DNA from: Rhizobium sp. BK251
GTDB lineage: Bacteria > Pseudomonadota > Alphaproteobacteria > Rhizobiales > Rhizobiaceae
DNA length: 64,000 nt
Direction: 5' to 3'
Assembly (NCBI RefSeq): GCF_004345245.1
Contig: NZ_SLUQ01000004.1
Coordinates: forward strand, 186,001 to 250,000
In this document: positions 22,928-32,043 of the stretch, in pieces
How the letters are laid out: each line of letters starts with the position of its first letter
Position numbering within the stretch: the first letter of the stretch is position 1
Made by a program: the position numbers and the translations under genes
The notes under the pieces: model-generated
The model's input: the letters and a program-made list of their open reading frames with translations, nothing else
What the model was told of the DNA's origin: nothing
Databases searched by the model: none

Positions 22928-23009
22928 CGTCCATTTTTGATGTGGCCCCTTTCCATTATGCACTTCACTGACTAGGTTCGTCGCAATGCAGGATGATGAG
23001 GACATCATG

Positions 23010-24275
23010 GTATCGGGAAAGCCGCCGCGCCGATCAAAAACGGCTAACGAGCCGGTCACGATTGACCTGGAGGCACATGAATCCGCCCCCGCGGCAGCCT
23101 TCGAAGAGGCAGTCGAACACCCAGCGTCGCCGGATCCCGAGGTAGTTGCTGCCGAGAAGGCGGCGTTCCCGGCTGAAAGCGAAGGCGAGCCCCTGACCGA
23201 GCATGAGAGCGAGCGGGCGACCGATGCGCACGAGAATGTGCCTCCGCCGCCACAGGCGGACACCCCGCCCAGGCGCTCGGTACACGAACCCGTCCAGTCG
23301 CGGCAGACAAGTACCTCGACCCTCATTGCGGCAGGCATCGTCGGCGGGCTCGTGGCCCTTCTCGGGGCCGGAAGCATCCAGTATGCCGGCTTGCTCCCGG
23401 GAACGGCCACCCGTGCCGAGAACGAGGAGACAGCCGCCCTTTCCGCCGAGATCGATGGAGTGAAGCAGGCGGTTGCCAATCTTGCGGCAGACGACGCAGA
23501 CCAGCCTCCGGCACAACCGGACGAGGCGCTGCTCGCGCGGATCGCGACACTCGAAGCCGAGGTAGCAAAGAACACCTCAGCTGCTGCAAGCGGGACCACG
23601 AACGCCGCAGCCGACCAGAAGATCGCCGACCTGACGGGCCAGATCCAGCAGTTGCAGGCCAGCGTCGACAAGCTCACACAGAGCCAGGCATCGAATGATG
23701 CCGACGTCACGAAAAGGCTCGATGATGCCGAGCGCAAGCTGAACGAACCGCGCGAAGACGTGGCAGTTGCCAAGGCAATTGCGGCCGCAGCCCTGAAGGC
23801 TGCGATCGATCGCGGCGGTCCCTTCCTTCCCGAACTCGATACCTTTGCCGGGGTTGCACCGGACGATCCGGCAGTCGCCGACCTGAGGAGCTTTGCCGCC
23901 ACGGGCGTTCCGTCCCGTGCCGAGCTCATCGGCGAGGCCCCGGACGTCGCGACGGCAATCGTCGATGCGGCCAACCAGCCGCCACCCGACCAGAGCTGGA
24001 CGGAGAGGCTGGTTGCCGGCGCGAAGTCGCTGGTCAAGGTGCGTCCTGTCGGCAATGTCGAGGGCGACACGGTGGAGGCCGTTGCCGCGCGCATGGAAGA
24101 CAAGTTGAAAGCCGGCGACCTCCAGGGCGCGGCCGCCGAATGGAACAACCTTCCCGAGGCCGGCAAGACCGCGTCGGCGGCTTTCAAGCAGTCGCTCGAC
24201 GCGCGTATCCGCGTCGAGGATCTGGTCGCGGGCGCGCTTTCGAAGGCCGTTTCCGGCACCGGCAAGCAAGGGTGA
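23010..24275 (+). CDS. Mitofilin/Mic60-like inner-membrane protein
   Basis: A 421-residue protein with an acidic, disordered cytoplasmic N-terminal part, one membrane helix at about residues 105-130 (STLIAAGIVGGLVALLGAG), a coiled-coil region at about 140-250, and a C-terminal helical block (VEAVAARMEDKLKAGDLQGA) that fits the mitofilin signature domain. Alphaproteobacterial Mic60 homologues are known next to hemD and hemY, as here, and are linked to intracytoplasmic membrane shaping and envelope contact sites. ATG 23010 (MVSGKPPRR) is preferred to 22986 because GAGG sits 5 bp upstream. Confidence 0.87.
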   Translation, partial: VSGKPPRRSKTANEPVTIDLEAHESAPAAAFEEAVEHPASPDPEVVAAEKAAFPAESEGEPLTEHESERATDAHENVPPPPQADTPPRRSVHEPVQSRQTSTSTLIAAGIVGGLVALLGAGSIQYAGLLPGTATRAENEETAALSAEIDGVKQAVANLAADDADQPPAQPDEALLARIATLEAEVAKNTSAAASGTTNAAADQKIADLTGQIQQLQASVDKLTQSQASNDADVTKRLDDAERKLNEPREDVAVAKAIAAAALKAAIDRGGPFLPELDTFAGVAPDDPAVADLRSFAATGVPSRAELIGEAPDVATAIVDAANQPPPDQSWTERLVAGAKSLVKVRPVGNVEGDTVEAVAARMEDKLKAGDLQGAAAEWNNLPEAGKTASAAFKQSLDARIRVEDLVAGALSKAVSGTGKQG

Positions 24276-24288
24276 GGTGAGAAGGCTC

Positions 24289-25878
24289 ATGGTCAAGCTA
24301 CTCGTCTTCGCCGCTGTCGTTCTGGGTCTCGGCTACGTTTTCTCCTGGCTTGCCGATCGTCCCGGTGATCTGACCCTCGTCTGGGAAGGCCAGCTCTACG
24401 AGACGAAGCTCATCGTCGCTGCAAGCTTCCTGATCGCGCTCATTGCGGCGGTCATGCTCGCCTGGTGGATCATCCGCACGGTCTGGACCTCGCCGCATTC
24501 GGTGACGCGCTATTTCCGTGCCCGCAAGCGCGACCGCGGCTATCAGGCGCTATCGACGGGCCTCATCGCCGCAGGTGCTGGCAACGCCTTGCTCGCCCGG
24601 AAGATGGTGGCGCGCACGCAGGGCCTCATCAGTGCCGACCAAGAGCCGCTCATCCATCTCCTCGAGGCACAGGCAGCCCTGATCGAAGGCAAGCACGACG
24701 AGGCGCGCAAGAAATTCGAGCAGATGGCCAACGACCCCGAGACGCGGGAGCTCGGTCTGCGCGGCCTCTACCTCGAAGCCAAGCGGCTCGGCGCCAATGA
24801 GGCCGCCCGCCAGTACGCCGAAAGCGCTGCCGACAAGGCGCCATACCTGCCCTGGGCAGCACAGGCGACGCTCGAATACCGCTGCCGCGCCGGCCGCTGG
24901 GACGAGGCGCTCAATCTGTTGGACAAGCAGAAGCTGGCCCACGTCGTCGAGAAGAAGGAAGCGGCGCGCCTGCGTGCGGTCCTGCTGACGGCTCGCGCGG
25001 GCGACAGGCTGGAGGCTGATCCCTCAGGCGCCCGTGACGACGCGCTCCACGCCCTGAAGCTGGCGCCGGACTTCGTGCCGGCCGCCCTCATTGCGGCAAG
25101 GGCTCTTTTCCGTGAGGACAAGACACGCAAGGCAAGCTCGATGCTGGAACAGATCTGGAAGAGCACGCCGCATCCCGAGATCGGCCGCACCTACGTGCGT
25201 GCCCGCAACGGCGATTCCGCCGTCGACCGGCTGAAGCGCGCCGAGAGGCTTGAATCCCTGAAGCCGAACAACATCGAATCGCTGCTTCTCGTTGCCCGCG
25301 CGGCACTCGACGCACAGGATTTCCCGAGGGCGCGCACGAAGGCCGAGGCTGCGGCACGGATCGATGCCCGCGAGGGCGCTTTCCTGCTGCTTGCTGACAT
25401 CGAGGAAGCCGAAACAGGCGATGAGGGCCGCGTCCGGCACTGGCTTGCACAGGCGCTGCGCGCCCCGCGCGACCCCGCCTGGGTTGCCGATGGGTTCGTC
25501 TCGGACAAATGGCTACCGGCGTCGCCCGTCAGCGGGCGCCTCGATGCCTTTGAATGGAAGGCGCCTTTCGGCCAGGTCGAAGGACCGCTGGAGGAGGCTT
25601 CGGCGACCACATCCGTCGACAAGGCTCTTCGCAGCCTGCCGCCCGTTCGCACCACGGCCCACACCGAGGCGACTGACGACCACCGCATCATCGAGCTTGA
25701 GCGCGCTGCCGCGATTGCCGAGGCCGCGCGGCCCTCCACGAGCCCGCCGGCACGTCCGGCCTCACCCGTGCCCGCCGAGTCCGAGGCGCAGCCGTTCTTC
25801 GGCGGCCTGCCGGACGATCCGGGTGTTCGCGATCCCAAGGCCGAACCGGAGCCCAAGACCCGGTTGCGGCTTTTCTGA
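24289..25878 (+). CDS. hemY: HemY-like TPR membrane protein
   Basis: A 529-residue protein with two N-terminal membrane helices (about residues 2-22 and 42-65) followed by the HemY_N domain (SPHSVTRYFRARKRDRGY) and TPR-like helical repeats up to about residue 400. The C-terminal 100 residues are Pro/Ala-rich and probably disordered. It is the HemX/HemY-cluster type protein, not protoporphyrinogen oxidase; its exact role in heme synthesis is unresolved. ATG 24289 is preceded by AGGTGAG and lies 13 bp after the mic60 stop. Confidence 0.9.
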   Translation: MVKLLVFAAVVLGLGYVFSWLADRPGDLTLVWEGQLYETKLIVAASFLIALIAAVMLAWWIIRTVWTSPHSVTRYFRARKRDRGYQALSTGLIAAGAGNALLARKMVARTQGLISADQEPLIHLLEAQAALIEGKHDEARKKFEQMANDPETRELGLRGLYLEAKRLGANEAARQYAESAADKAPYLPWAAQATLEYRCRAGRWDEALNLLDKQKLAHVVEKKEAARLRAVLLTARAGDRLEADPSGARDDALHALKLAPDFVPAALIAARALFREDKTRKASSMLEQIWKSTPHPEIGRTYVRARNGDSAVDRLKRAERLESLKPNNIESLLLVARAALDAQDFPRARTKAEAAARIDAREGAFLLLADIEEAETGDEGRVRHWLAQALRAPRDPAWVADGFVSDKWLPASPVSGRLDAFEWKAPFGQVEGPLEEASATTSVDKALRSLPPVRTTAHTEATDDHRIIELERAAAIAEAARPSTSPPARPASPVPAESEAQPFFGGLPDDPGVRDPKAEPEPKTRLRLF

Positions 25879-25895
25879 AACGGAAACCGAAACGC

Positions 25896-26381
25896 ATGTT
25901 CGAACGCTTTCAAGAGTTCTTTCAGAATCTCACCGCCGACCATCCCAAGAACGGATTTGCGCCCGACGATCCGCGAATAGCCGTAGCGGCGCTCTGTATG
26001 CAGGTCATGGAAGCGGACGGGACGATACAGGACAGCGAGAAGAAGCGTCTGCGCAAGCTCCTGAAGGAGCAATACTCGCTCGACGGCAGGCAGCTCGATG
26101 CCCTGATCGCGGCCGGGCAAGAGGCCGAGAGTTCGGCCGTCGATTACTTCCGGTTCACTTCCGACCTCAAGCGTCACCTGGACAACGAGCAGCGCCTCGA
26201 GCTGATCGGCATTCTCTGGGATATCGTCTATGCCGACGGCGAACGCAGCGAGATGGAGGATCACGTCATCTGGCGTATCGCCGACCTGCTCGGCGTTTCC
26301 GCCCGCGAGCGCATCATGAAGCGGCAGGAGGCAGCCGCCCGCCTCTCGGATCGCGACAAGGAAGGCGATGATGCCGACTGA
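25896..26381 (+). CDS. TerB-family (DjlA N-terminal-like) protein
   Basis: A 161-residue all-helical protein with two TerB-like repeats: MQVMEADGTIQDSEKKRL near residue 30 and YADGERSEMEDHVIW near residue 110, each with the acidic ADG pattern expected to bind a divalent metal. Such proteins are annotated as tellurite resistance TerB, but a role in resistance is not implied here. It starts 17 bp after hemY and overlaps the next gene by 14 bp, so it belongs to the hem operon. Confidence 0.88.
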   Translation: MFERFQEFFQNLTADHPKNGFAPDDPRIAVAALCMQVMEADGTIQDSEKKRLRKLLKEQYSLDGRQLDALIAAGQEAESSAVDYFRFTSDLKRHLDNEQRLELIGILWDIVYADGERSEMEDHVIWRIADLLGVSARERIMKRQEAAARLSDRDKEGDDAD

Positions 26382-27135
26382 CGCAGCAAGCATGTCGCGC
26401 AAGAAGCGTCCGATCCTGATCGTGCTGCATCAGGAGCGCTCAAGCCCAGGGCGCGTCGGCCAGTTGCTTGTCAAGAAGGGCTACGAACTCGACATCCGCC
26501 GCCCGGTGCTCGGTGATCCGCTTCCTGTCACATTGGCTGGCCATGCCGGCGCGGTGGTTTTCGGCGGCCCGATGAGCGCCAATGACCCCGACGACTTCGT
26601 GAAAGCCGAAACCAACTGGCTGAACGTGCCCCTGAAGGAAAATCGCCCCTTCCTCGGCATCTGCCTCGGTGCCCAAATGCTCGTCAACCATCTCGGCGGC
26701 AAGGTGCAGTCACACGAGAACGGCCTGACCGAGATCGGCTGGTACCCGCTTCGCCCGACCGACAAGGGCCGCCGGTTGATGCATTGGCCGAAAATGGTCT
26801 ACCACTTTCACCGCGAGGGCTTCGACCTGCCGCGCGGCGCCGAACTGCTGGCCGAAGGCGATGCCTATCCGAACCAGGCCTTCCGCTACAACAGCAATGC
26901 CTGGGGCCTGCAGTTTCACGCCGAGCTGACCCGCATCATGATGCATCGCTGGGTGGTTCACGGGGAGCATCGCTTCATCATGCCCAATGCCCAGCAGGGC
27001 CGCGATCACCTGGAAGGGCGCATGCTGTTCGACGCGCCTCTCAAGGCCTGGCTGACGGAATTCCTCGACATCGTTTTCGAGGGCAAGGCAGCCAATACTC
27101 TGACTGGCGGATTGGTATCTTCCGATCAGGGATGA
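26368..27135 (+). CDS. Class I glutamine amidotransferase
   Basis: A 255-residue GATase1 domain protein of the GMP-synthase-like group. The nucleophile Cys is in FLGICLGAQM and the catalytic His in LQFHAEL, with Glu shortly after, so the triad is complete. The synthase partner is not encoded nearby and the substrate is unknown. AAGGAAGG just upstream of the ATG at 26368 supports this start inside the end of the terB-like gene; MSRKKRP at 26392 is an alternative. Its stop overlaps the convergent MFS gene by 10 bp. Confidence 0.88.
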   Translation: MMPTDAASMSRKKRPILIVLHQERSSPGRVGQLLVKKGYELDIRRPVLGDPLPVTLAGHAGAVVFGGPMSANDPDDFVKAETNWLNVPLKENRPFLGICLGAQMLVNHLGGKVQSHENGLTEIGWYPLRPTDKGRRLMHWPKMVYHFHREGFDLPRGAELLAEGDAYPNQAFRYNSNAWGLQFHAELTRIMMHRWVVHGEHRFIMPNAQQGRDHLEGRMLFDAPLKAWLTEFLDIVFEGKAANTLTGGLVSSDQG

Positions 27136-28370
27136 TCTCTCGACGGTGCGTCGAGGCTGTCGATCCGGCGAAGCTTTGGGAAAGTCATCGCCCAGATGAC
27201 TGACACCGCAAGGGTGCCGATGCCTCCGATGATCACCGCCGGCACGGCACCGAAGACCGCAGCCATCGTGCCGGCCCTGAATTCCCCGAGTTCGTTGGAA
27301 GCGCCGACGAAGACCGTATTGACTGCATTCACGCGGCCACGCACCTCATCCGGTGTCCACAGCGCGATCAGCGTCTCGCGCACATAGACGGAGATCATGT
27401 CGGCCGAGCCCATCACCGCAAGCGCGATGATCGACACCCAGGGCGTTTGCGAAAGGCCGAAGACCACGGTCGCGGCGCCGAACAGCGCGACGCCGAAAAA
27501 CATGTATAAGCCGGCGCGATGGCGCAGGGGATAGCTCGCCAGGAAGATCGCCATGGTGATCGCTCCCACGCCGGGCGCTGCACGCAAGAGACCGAGGCCC
27601 CACGGGCCAAGTGTCAGGATATCACGCGCGAAGATCGGCATGAGCGCCACGGCACCGCCGAGCAGCACCGCGAAAAGATCGAGCGATATCGCCCCGAGCA
27701 CCACCTTTTCCGATCGGATGAAGCGAAAGCCGGCAAGGAGCGAATCCCAGCTCTTTGCCTGTGCGCTGATGCGCTGCGCAGGCTTCGGGACCATGTACAT
27801 CAGGATCGAGCCGACGACTGCGAGTGCCACGGCGACAGAATAGGCGACGGTAGCGCTGACGCCATAGAGAAGGCCGCCCGCCACCGGGCCGAGAATTGCC
27901 GCCGTCTGCCATGAAGACGAATTCCACGCAATCGCGTTCGAAAGATCCTGCGGCGGAACGAGATTGGGCGCCAGCGACTGCACGGCCGGTGCCATGAAGG
28001 CCCGCTCGATGCCGAACACGACCAGGATGAGGAAGACCGGCAGCGGAGAAAAGGCTCCTGTCAGCGTCAGTGCCAGCAGGGCCGCGGAGCACAGGGCGCT
28101 GACAAGGGAGCAGAAGGCGGCGATCGCACGGCGATTGTGCCTGTCCGCGACGGCCCCCGTGACAAGGATGAGCAGGAGCGACGGCAGGAACTGAACAAGG
28201 CCGATCAGGCCGAGATAGATGGCACTGCCGGTATGGTCGTACATCTGCCAGCCGACGGAGACGCTGACGACCTGGATCGAGAACGAGAGAAGGAAGCGTG
28301 CGAAGAAGAATCGAAAGTACGAAACATGCCGAAACGCGGCAAAGCGGTGGCCTGGAGCCCGCGATAACAT
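27126..28370 (-). CDS. MFS transporter, EntS-like exporter group
   Basis: A 414-residue major facilitator protein with about 12 membrane helices. The loop DRHNRRAI after helix 2 and the DEVRGRVNAVN segment in the second half match the EntS/MFS_3 exporter type. The substrate is unknown. ATG 28370 (MLSRAPGHRF) is used; an upstream in-frame start at 28406 has no convincing ribosome-binding site. It is convergent with the amidotransferase gene and divergent from yggT. Confidence 0.88.
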   Translation of the reverse strand: MLSRAPGHRFAAFRHVSYFRFFFARFLLSFSIQVVSVSVGWQMYDHTGSAIYLGLIGLVQFLPSLLLILVTGAVADRHNRRAIAAFCSLVSALCSAALLALTLTGAFSPLPVFLILVVFGIERAFMAPAVQSLAPNLVPPQDLSNAIAWNSSSWQTAAILGPVAGGLLYGVSATVAYSVAVALAVVGSILMYMVPKPAQRISAQAKSWDSLLAGFRFIRSEKVVLGAISLDLFAVLLGGAVALMPIFARDILTLGPWGLGLLRAAPGVGAITMAIFLASYPLRHRAGLYMFFGVALFGAATVVFGLSQTPWVSIIALAVMGSADMISVYVRETLIALWTPDEVRGRVNAVNTVFVGASNELGEFRAGTMAAVFGAVPAVIIGGIGTLAVSVIWAMTFPKLRRIDSLDAPSRDHP

Positions 28371-28511
28371 AAGTAAACTTCCCAAGGGAAACGGGCCGAT
28401 CCGCAACAGTCGGAGGCCCGTTAAGCATGAATGGCAGCGCCGCGGCGCACAGTACTTGCCCGTTTAGTCGCCAATGTCTACATGTCTGTCAACAACGAAT
28501 TGGAGACTCAT

Positions 28512-28787
28512 ATGCTCGCGCTGTTTCAAACCATTGATCTGGCTTTGAATCTTTACACTTGGGTGCTTATCGCCAGCGCCATCTTCTCTTGGCTGTATGC
28601 GTTCAACGTCATCAACTCGAGCAATCAGTTCGTCAACTCGGTCGGCATGTTCCTGTACAACGTCACCGAACCGCTGCTCAGGCCGATCCGCCGCGTGCTC
28701 CCGAATCTCGGCGGCATCGACATTTCGCCGATCATCCTGCTGTTGATCATCTTCTTCATCCGCTCGCTGATGTGGAACACGCTGTAG
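28512..28787 (+). CDS. YggT family membrane protein
   Basis: A 91-residue integral membrane protein with two helices and the conserved [21 protein letters not shown] loop followed by [12 protein letters not shown]. YggT proteins are linked to osmotic or envelope stress in some bacteria and to thylakoid division proteins (YlmG). ATG 28512 has GGAG at 28502-28505. It is followed 11 bp later by the DUF167 gene, a very common bacterial pairing. Confidence 0.93.
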   Translation: MLALFQTIDLALNLYTWVLIASAIFSWLYAFNVINSSNQFVNSVGMFLYNVTEPLLRPIRRVLPNLGGIDISPIILLLIIFFIRSLMWNTL

Positions 28788-28798
28788 CCGCTTCTCGC

Positions 28799-29113
28799 GT
28801 GAGCCTTCCCCACCAGCGATTTGCCGATCATCTGCGCATCTCGGTCCGGCTTGTCCCAAACGGCGGTCGCGACGCGATCGACGGCATCGAGGCGGACGCT
28901 GCCGGAGAAAGCTACTTGAAGGCGCGGGTTGCCGCAGTTCCGGAGAAGGGCAAGGCCAACAAGGCCCTGATCGCCCTGCTTTCAAAGGCGCTCGGCGTTC
29001 CGAAATCGTCGGTCACCCTGATATCCGGCGACACTGCACGCAAAAAAATCCTCCGGATCGATGGCGACCCGGAGGACCTTTCAAGAAAACTCGATGCTCT
29101 GCTTCGACCCTGA
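28799..29113 (+). CDS. DUF167 (YggU) family protein
   Basis: A 104-residue protein of the YggU/DUF167 family. The block RLVPNGGRDAIDGIEAD, then LKARVAAVPEKGKANKALIA and VSGDTARKK-like VTLISGDTARKKILRI are the family core. Function unknown. The start is a GTG at 28799; a long in-frame upstream stretch is a shadow of yggT in another frame. Its last base abuts the last base of the convergent ppa gene. Confidence 0.92.
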   Translation: MSLPHQRFADHLRISVRLVPNGGRDAIDGIEADAAGESYLKARVAAVPEKGKANKALIALLSKALGVPKSSVTLISGDTARKKILRIDGDPEDLSRKLDALLRP

Positions 29114-29653
29114 TCAGGCCTTCTTGGCAGCCTTGGCGCGCTCGATCGCTTCGACGATGAGTTCACCGGCTTCCTTCGAACCCCTCCAGCCGAAGATCTT
29201 GACCCACTTGCCGGGTTCGAGATCCTTGTAGTGCTCGAAGAAATGCTCGATCTGCTTCACCGTGATCTCCGGCAGGTCGGTGTATTCGTGCACCTTCTCA
29301 TAGCGCAGCGTCAGCTTCGGCGACGGCACGGCGATGATCTTTTCGTCCTTGCCGGAATTGTCTTCCATCATCAGCACGCCGATCGGGCGCACGTTGATGA
29401 CACAGCCGGGAACGAGCGGGCGCGTGCTGGCGATCAGCACGTCGATCGGATCGCCATCGTCCGACAGCGTATGCGGAACGAAGCCGTAATTGCCCGGATA
29501 AGTCATCGGCGTGTAGAGGAAACGGTCGACCACCAGCGTGCCGGCGTCCTTGTCCATCTCGTACTTGATCGGATGACCGCCCACCGGAACTTCGACGATG
29601 ACGTTGACATCTTCAGGCGGGTTCTTGCCAATTGCAATGGCGTCAATGCGCAT
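29114..29653 (-). CDS. ppa: Inorganic pyrophosphatase
   Basis: Family I soluble pyrophosphatase, 179 residues, driving biosynthetic reactions by PPi hydrolysis. Active-site acidic residues are in [11 protein letters not shown] and [10 protein letters not shown], and metal ligands in [12 protein letters not shown] 29653 gives [18 protein letters not shown], the usual start; upstream in-frame codons are intergenic. Runs convergent to the DUF167 gene with no gap, so any terminator must lie inside coding sequence. Confidence 0.97.
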   Translation of the reverse strand: MRIDAIAIGKNPPEDVNVIVEVPVGGHPIKYEMDKDAGTLVVDRFLYTPMTYPGNYGFVPHTLSDDGDPIDVLIASTRPLVPGCVINVRPIGVLMMEDNSGKDEKIIAVPSPKLTLRYEKVHEYTDLPEITVKQIEHFFEHYKDLEPGKWVKIFGWRGSKEAGELIVEAIERAKAAKKA

Positions 29654-29852
29654 ATTAAATCCCCTAGAGAATGGTTTTCCGGCAGCCAGATAATCAGAAA
29701 CCTTTCGCAACGCAACAAGGCTTTGCCGTGTCGCAGTCAATGTGATCGCTGGCCGCGCGAACTCCCGCACGTATAGATAGATTCAAGGCAGAAGTTGGGA
29801 CTGCCGGCCGAAATTGGCAAACTCCTCGACGACAGGGGGCGCTTCCCTGCCC

Positions 29853-30776
29853 TCAGACGGTACGCGCATCTCGGTGGCGGAACCGCGCCGGCGTGATGCC
29901 CATGCTCGCCTTGAACGTCTTGCCGAATGCAGCTTCAGAGGCGTAGCCGACATCGGCGGCGATATCCGCAATGCTGCGCCGCGTGTGGACAAGCGCGTCG
30001 CCCGCGATGGACATGCGCAGGTCCCTCAGGAAAGCGTGGGGACTCGTCCCCGCACTCTCCTTGAAGTGCCGCGCGAAGGTCGGCCGCGACATGGCGCAAA
30101 GTGCTGCCAGCCCGTCGATCGTCCAGTCCCTGCCGGGCTCCCGCACCATGGCCTGCAGCGCTTTCCACAGCCTTTGATCTGCAAGAAGCGAAAGCAGCCC
30201 CGGCATGTCTGGGCCTGCGGTGCCTTGCGCACGGAGCGCGAGTGCCAGCAGCACGAGGCAGAGGCCTGTCGCGACAGCCAGGGCGCCGGGGCGCTCGCCG
30301 ACCGTCTCGTCGCGAAGCATCCCGGCAAGCGCCTTCAGCGTGCTCTCGGATTGCACCGCCGAGAGAGAGGCATGGAAAGGGTCCGGAAGCGCGTCGAGGA
30401 GCATCGACGAGGCGCCGCCGTCACAGGCGAAATGGCCGCAGAGCAGATCGAGATCGGGCTCGCCTTCGCCGTTCTGGCGCAGCGGCAGCATCCCCGCATG
30501 GGAGAGACGCATCGGCGCAGATGGCGGTCCTTTCTTGATCGCAGAGATCACATGCGCGTCGCCCTTCGGCAGCAGCAGGAAATCACCCGCCTGCAGTATC
30601 AGCGGCCTGCGGCCGTGGATGCTGATCATGCAGCTTCCTTCGAGCACGAGGTGAAAGGGGACCTGATCCGCCTCGACAACCGGATGATCGATGTCGAACG
30701 CGCCCTGCAGGCGGCAACGCAGGTCGAGAATTGGGCGAAGGCGGGCGAGTTCAATAATGCGGCTGAGAACATCCAT
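29853..30776 (-). CDS. AraC family regulator with N-terminal cupin domain
   Basis: A 307-residue transcription factor. The N-terminal half is a cupin (VPFHLVLEGSCMISIHG, LILQAGDFLLLPKGDAHV), the C-terminal about 100 residues form the two-helix-turn-helix AraC domain (ALCAMSRPTFARHFKESAG and IAADVGYASEAAFGKTFKA). The ligand is unknown. It is divergent from an AhpD-like gene, with about 115 bp between starts; this regulator/carboxymuconolactone-decarboxylase pairing is frequent, so the AhpD-like gene is its likely target. Confidence 0.92.
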   Translation of the reverse strand: MDVLSRIIELARLRPILDLRCRLQGAFDIDHPVVEADQVPFHLVLEGSCMISIHGRRPLILQAGDFLLLPKGDAHVISAIKKGPPSAPMRLSHAGMLPLRQNGEGEPDLDLLCGHFACDGGASSMLLDALPDPFHASLSAVQSESTLKALAGMLRDETVGERPGALAVATGLCLVLLALALRAQGTAGPDMPGLLSLLADQRLWKALQAMVREPGRDWTIDGLAALCAMSRPTFARHFKESAGTSPHAFLRDLRMSIAGDALVHTRRSIADIAADVGYASEAAFGKTFKASMGITPARFRHRDARTV

Positions 30777-30893
30777 GAGACGATCGCACTAGAGTATGAG
30801 CAAATTGAGCATTAAAAATATCACGCCGAAGGCTCATATTCCAATCCGACGGACGAGGCAATCAAGTCCGCTGTCTTGCTTCAGGAGCCTATG

Positions 30894-31232
30894 ATGTTGA
30901 ACTGGAAAGAATACCGCACGCAACTCCTCGGCCGCGTCGGCGAAATCGCCAAGCTCTCACCTGAGACGCTGAAAGGCTATCAGACCCTGTCCGCCGCTGG
31001 CCAGAAGACCAATCATCTCGACGCGAAGCAGCGCGAACTCATCGCGCTTGGCGTTGCGGTAACGCTCCGCTGTGACGGCTGTATCGTCATCCATACGACC
31101 GAAGCACAGAAGCACGGCGCCACGAAGGAGGAGATCGCCGAGGCTCTCGGCGTTGCCATCTCCGTTAATGCCGGCGCGGCCCTCGTTTACTCCGCGCGTG
31201 TGATGGATGCAGCCGACGCCATTGCGGGCTGA
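30894..31232 (+). CDS. Carboxymuconolactone decarboxylase / AhpD-like protein
   Basis: A 112-residue single CMD domain. The redox motif LRCDGCIVIHTTEAQ has the Cys-x2-Cys and the following His typical of AhpD-type peroxidase partners. The C-terminal helix pair (IAEALGVAISVNAGAALVYS) is standard. AGGAG at 30883-30887 fits ATG 30894 better than the adjacent ATG 30891. Likely controlled by the divergent AraC regulator. Actual substrate unknown. Confidence 0.9.
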   Translation: MLNWKEYRTQLLGRVGEIAKLSPETLKGYQTLSAAGQKTNHLDAKQRELIALGVAVTLRCDGCIVIHTTEAQKHGATKEEIAEALGVAISVNAGAALVYSARVMDAADAIAG

Positions 31233-31333
31233 AATGCTGTAGCTTGCTTTTTCGGCAGGGGCGGCGGGTGTCCAAACAAATAACTTTGCGCCCGATATCG
31301 GGCGCAAGCCGCCTGAAATGATTTGGGGCTAGG

Positions 31334-31840
31334 TCAGCTCCAGACGAAGCCGATCTTCTTCAGCTGCTTGCCTTCGAAGGTTTCGACGCCTTCGCAGAAG
31401 TCGACGCCGCCGTGGCCCCTGTAGAAGCGGTCAGCGTTTTCATTCTCTTCGAGGCACCATACGACCAGGCCCTTGCAGCCAAGGGATTTCAGCAGGCGTC
31501 GCGCCTCGCCGAACAGCAGCCGGCCGAGCCCGATGCCCTGATACTCCGGACGCAGGTAGAGTTCGTATATCTCCCCTTCCTGGGGAAGAGCGCGCGCGCG
31601 ATTCAGCCCGAGAGTCGCATATCCGGCGATCGTACCGGCAACGTCCAGGACCAGAAGGGTGGCGGGCCCACGGGTGGCCTTGCGCCACCAGTTTTCGTTA
31701 CGACGCTCGATCATCTGCGTCAGCGCACGGTGAGGAATGATACCGGCATAGGTATATTTCCACGAGGCACGATGCACCTCAGATATGGCCCGTGCATCAT
31801 GCGGCTCGGCACGCCGGACATCAATCAACAACGTCTTCAT
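31334..31840 (-). CDS. GNAT family N-acetyltransferase
   Basis: A 168-residue single GNAT domain. Motif A is LYLRPEYQGIGLGRLLF, with motif B around CLEENENADRFYRGHG. The N-terminal DVRRAEPHDARAISEVH is typical. No acceptor can be assigned. ATG 31840 is chosen; longer in-frame sequence upstream is intergenic. Monocistronic between the AhpD-like gene and the typA terminator. Confidence 0.88.
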   Translation of the reverse strand: MKTLLIDVRRAEPHDARAISEVHRASWKYTYAGIIPHRALTQMIERRNENWWRKATRGPATLLVLDVAGTIAGYATLGLNRARALPQEGEIYELYLRPEYQGIGLGRLLFGEARRLLKSLGCKGLVVWCLEENENADRFYRGHGGVDFCEGVETFEGKQLKKIGFVWS

Positions 31841-31990
31841 AACGTTTACTCTGGTCCCAACAGGGCAATTTAACCATCCATAAGGGTTATGAATTGGCCA
31901 ATTGCCCACAGCCTTTAAATGTGGACGATGGGTGAAAGTTAACGCTTTTTTAAGCTTTGCGACAAGGCGGAAAACCCGACAGCGCACAAA

Positions 31991-32015
31991 TAAAAACCCC
32001 GGCCAGAGGCCGGGG
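31991..32015 (-). terminator. Intrinsic terminator of typA
   Basis: A perfect 8-bp GC stem (CCCCGGCC 31997-32004, GGCCGGGG 32008-32015) with a 3-nt loop, followed on the minus strand by TTTTT. It lies about 30 bp after the typA stop. Confidence 0.85.
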
Positions 32016-32043
32016 TCGCATTTCCAAAACTCGTCTGAAAGGC

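Noticed and set aside
22010..24265. Long minus-strand frame of 751 codons opposite hemC/hemD/mic60
   Set aside because: Spans three real plus-strand genes and the gaps between them; Ser/Ala-rich composition is typical of an antisense shadow.
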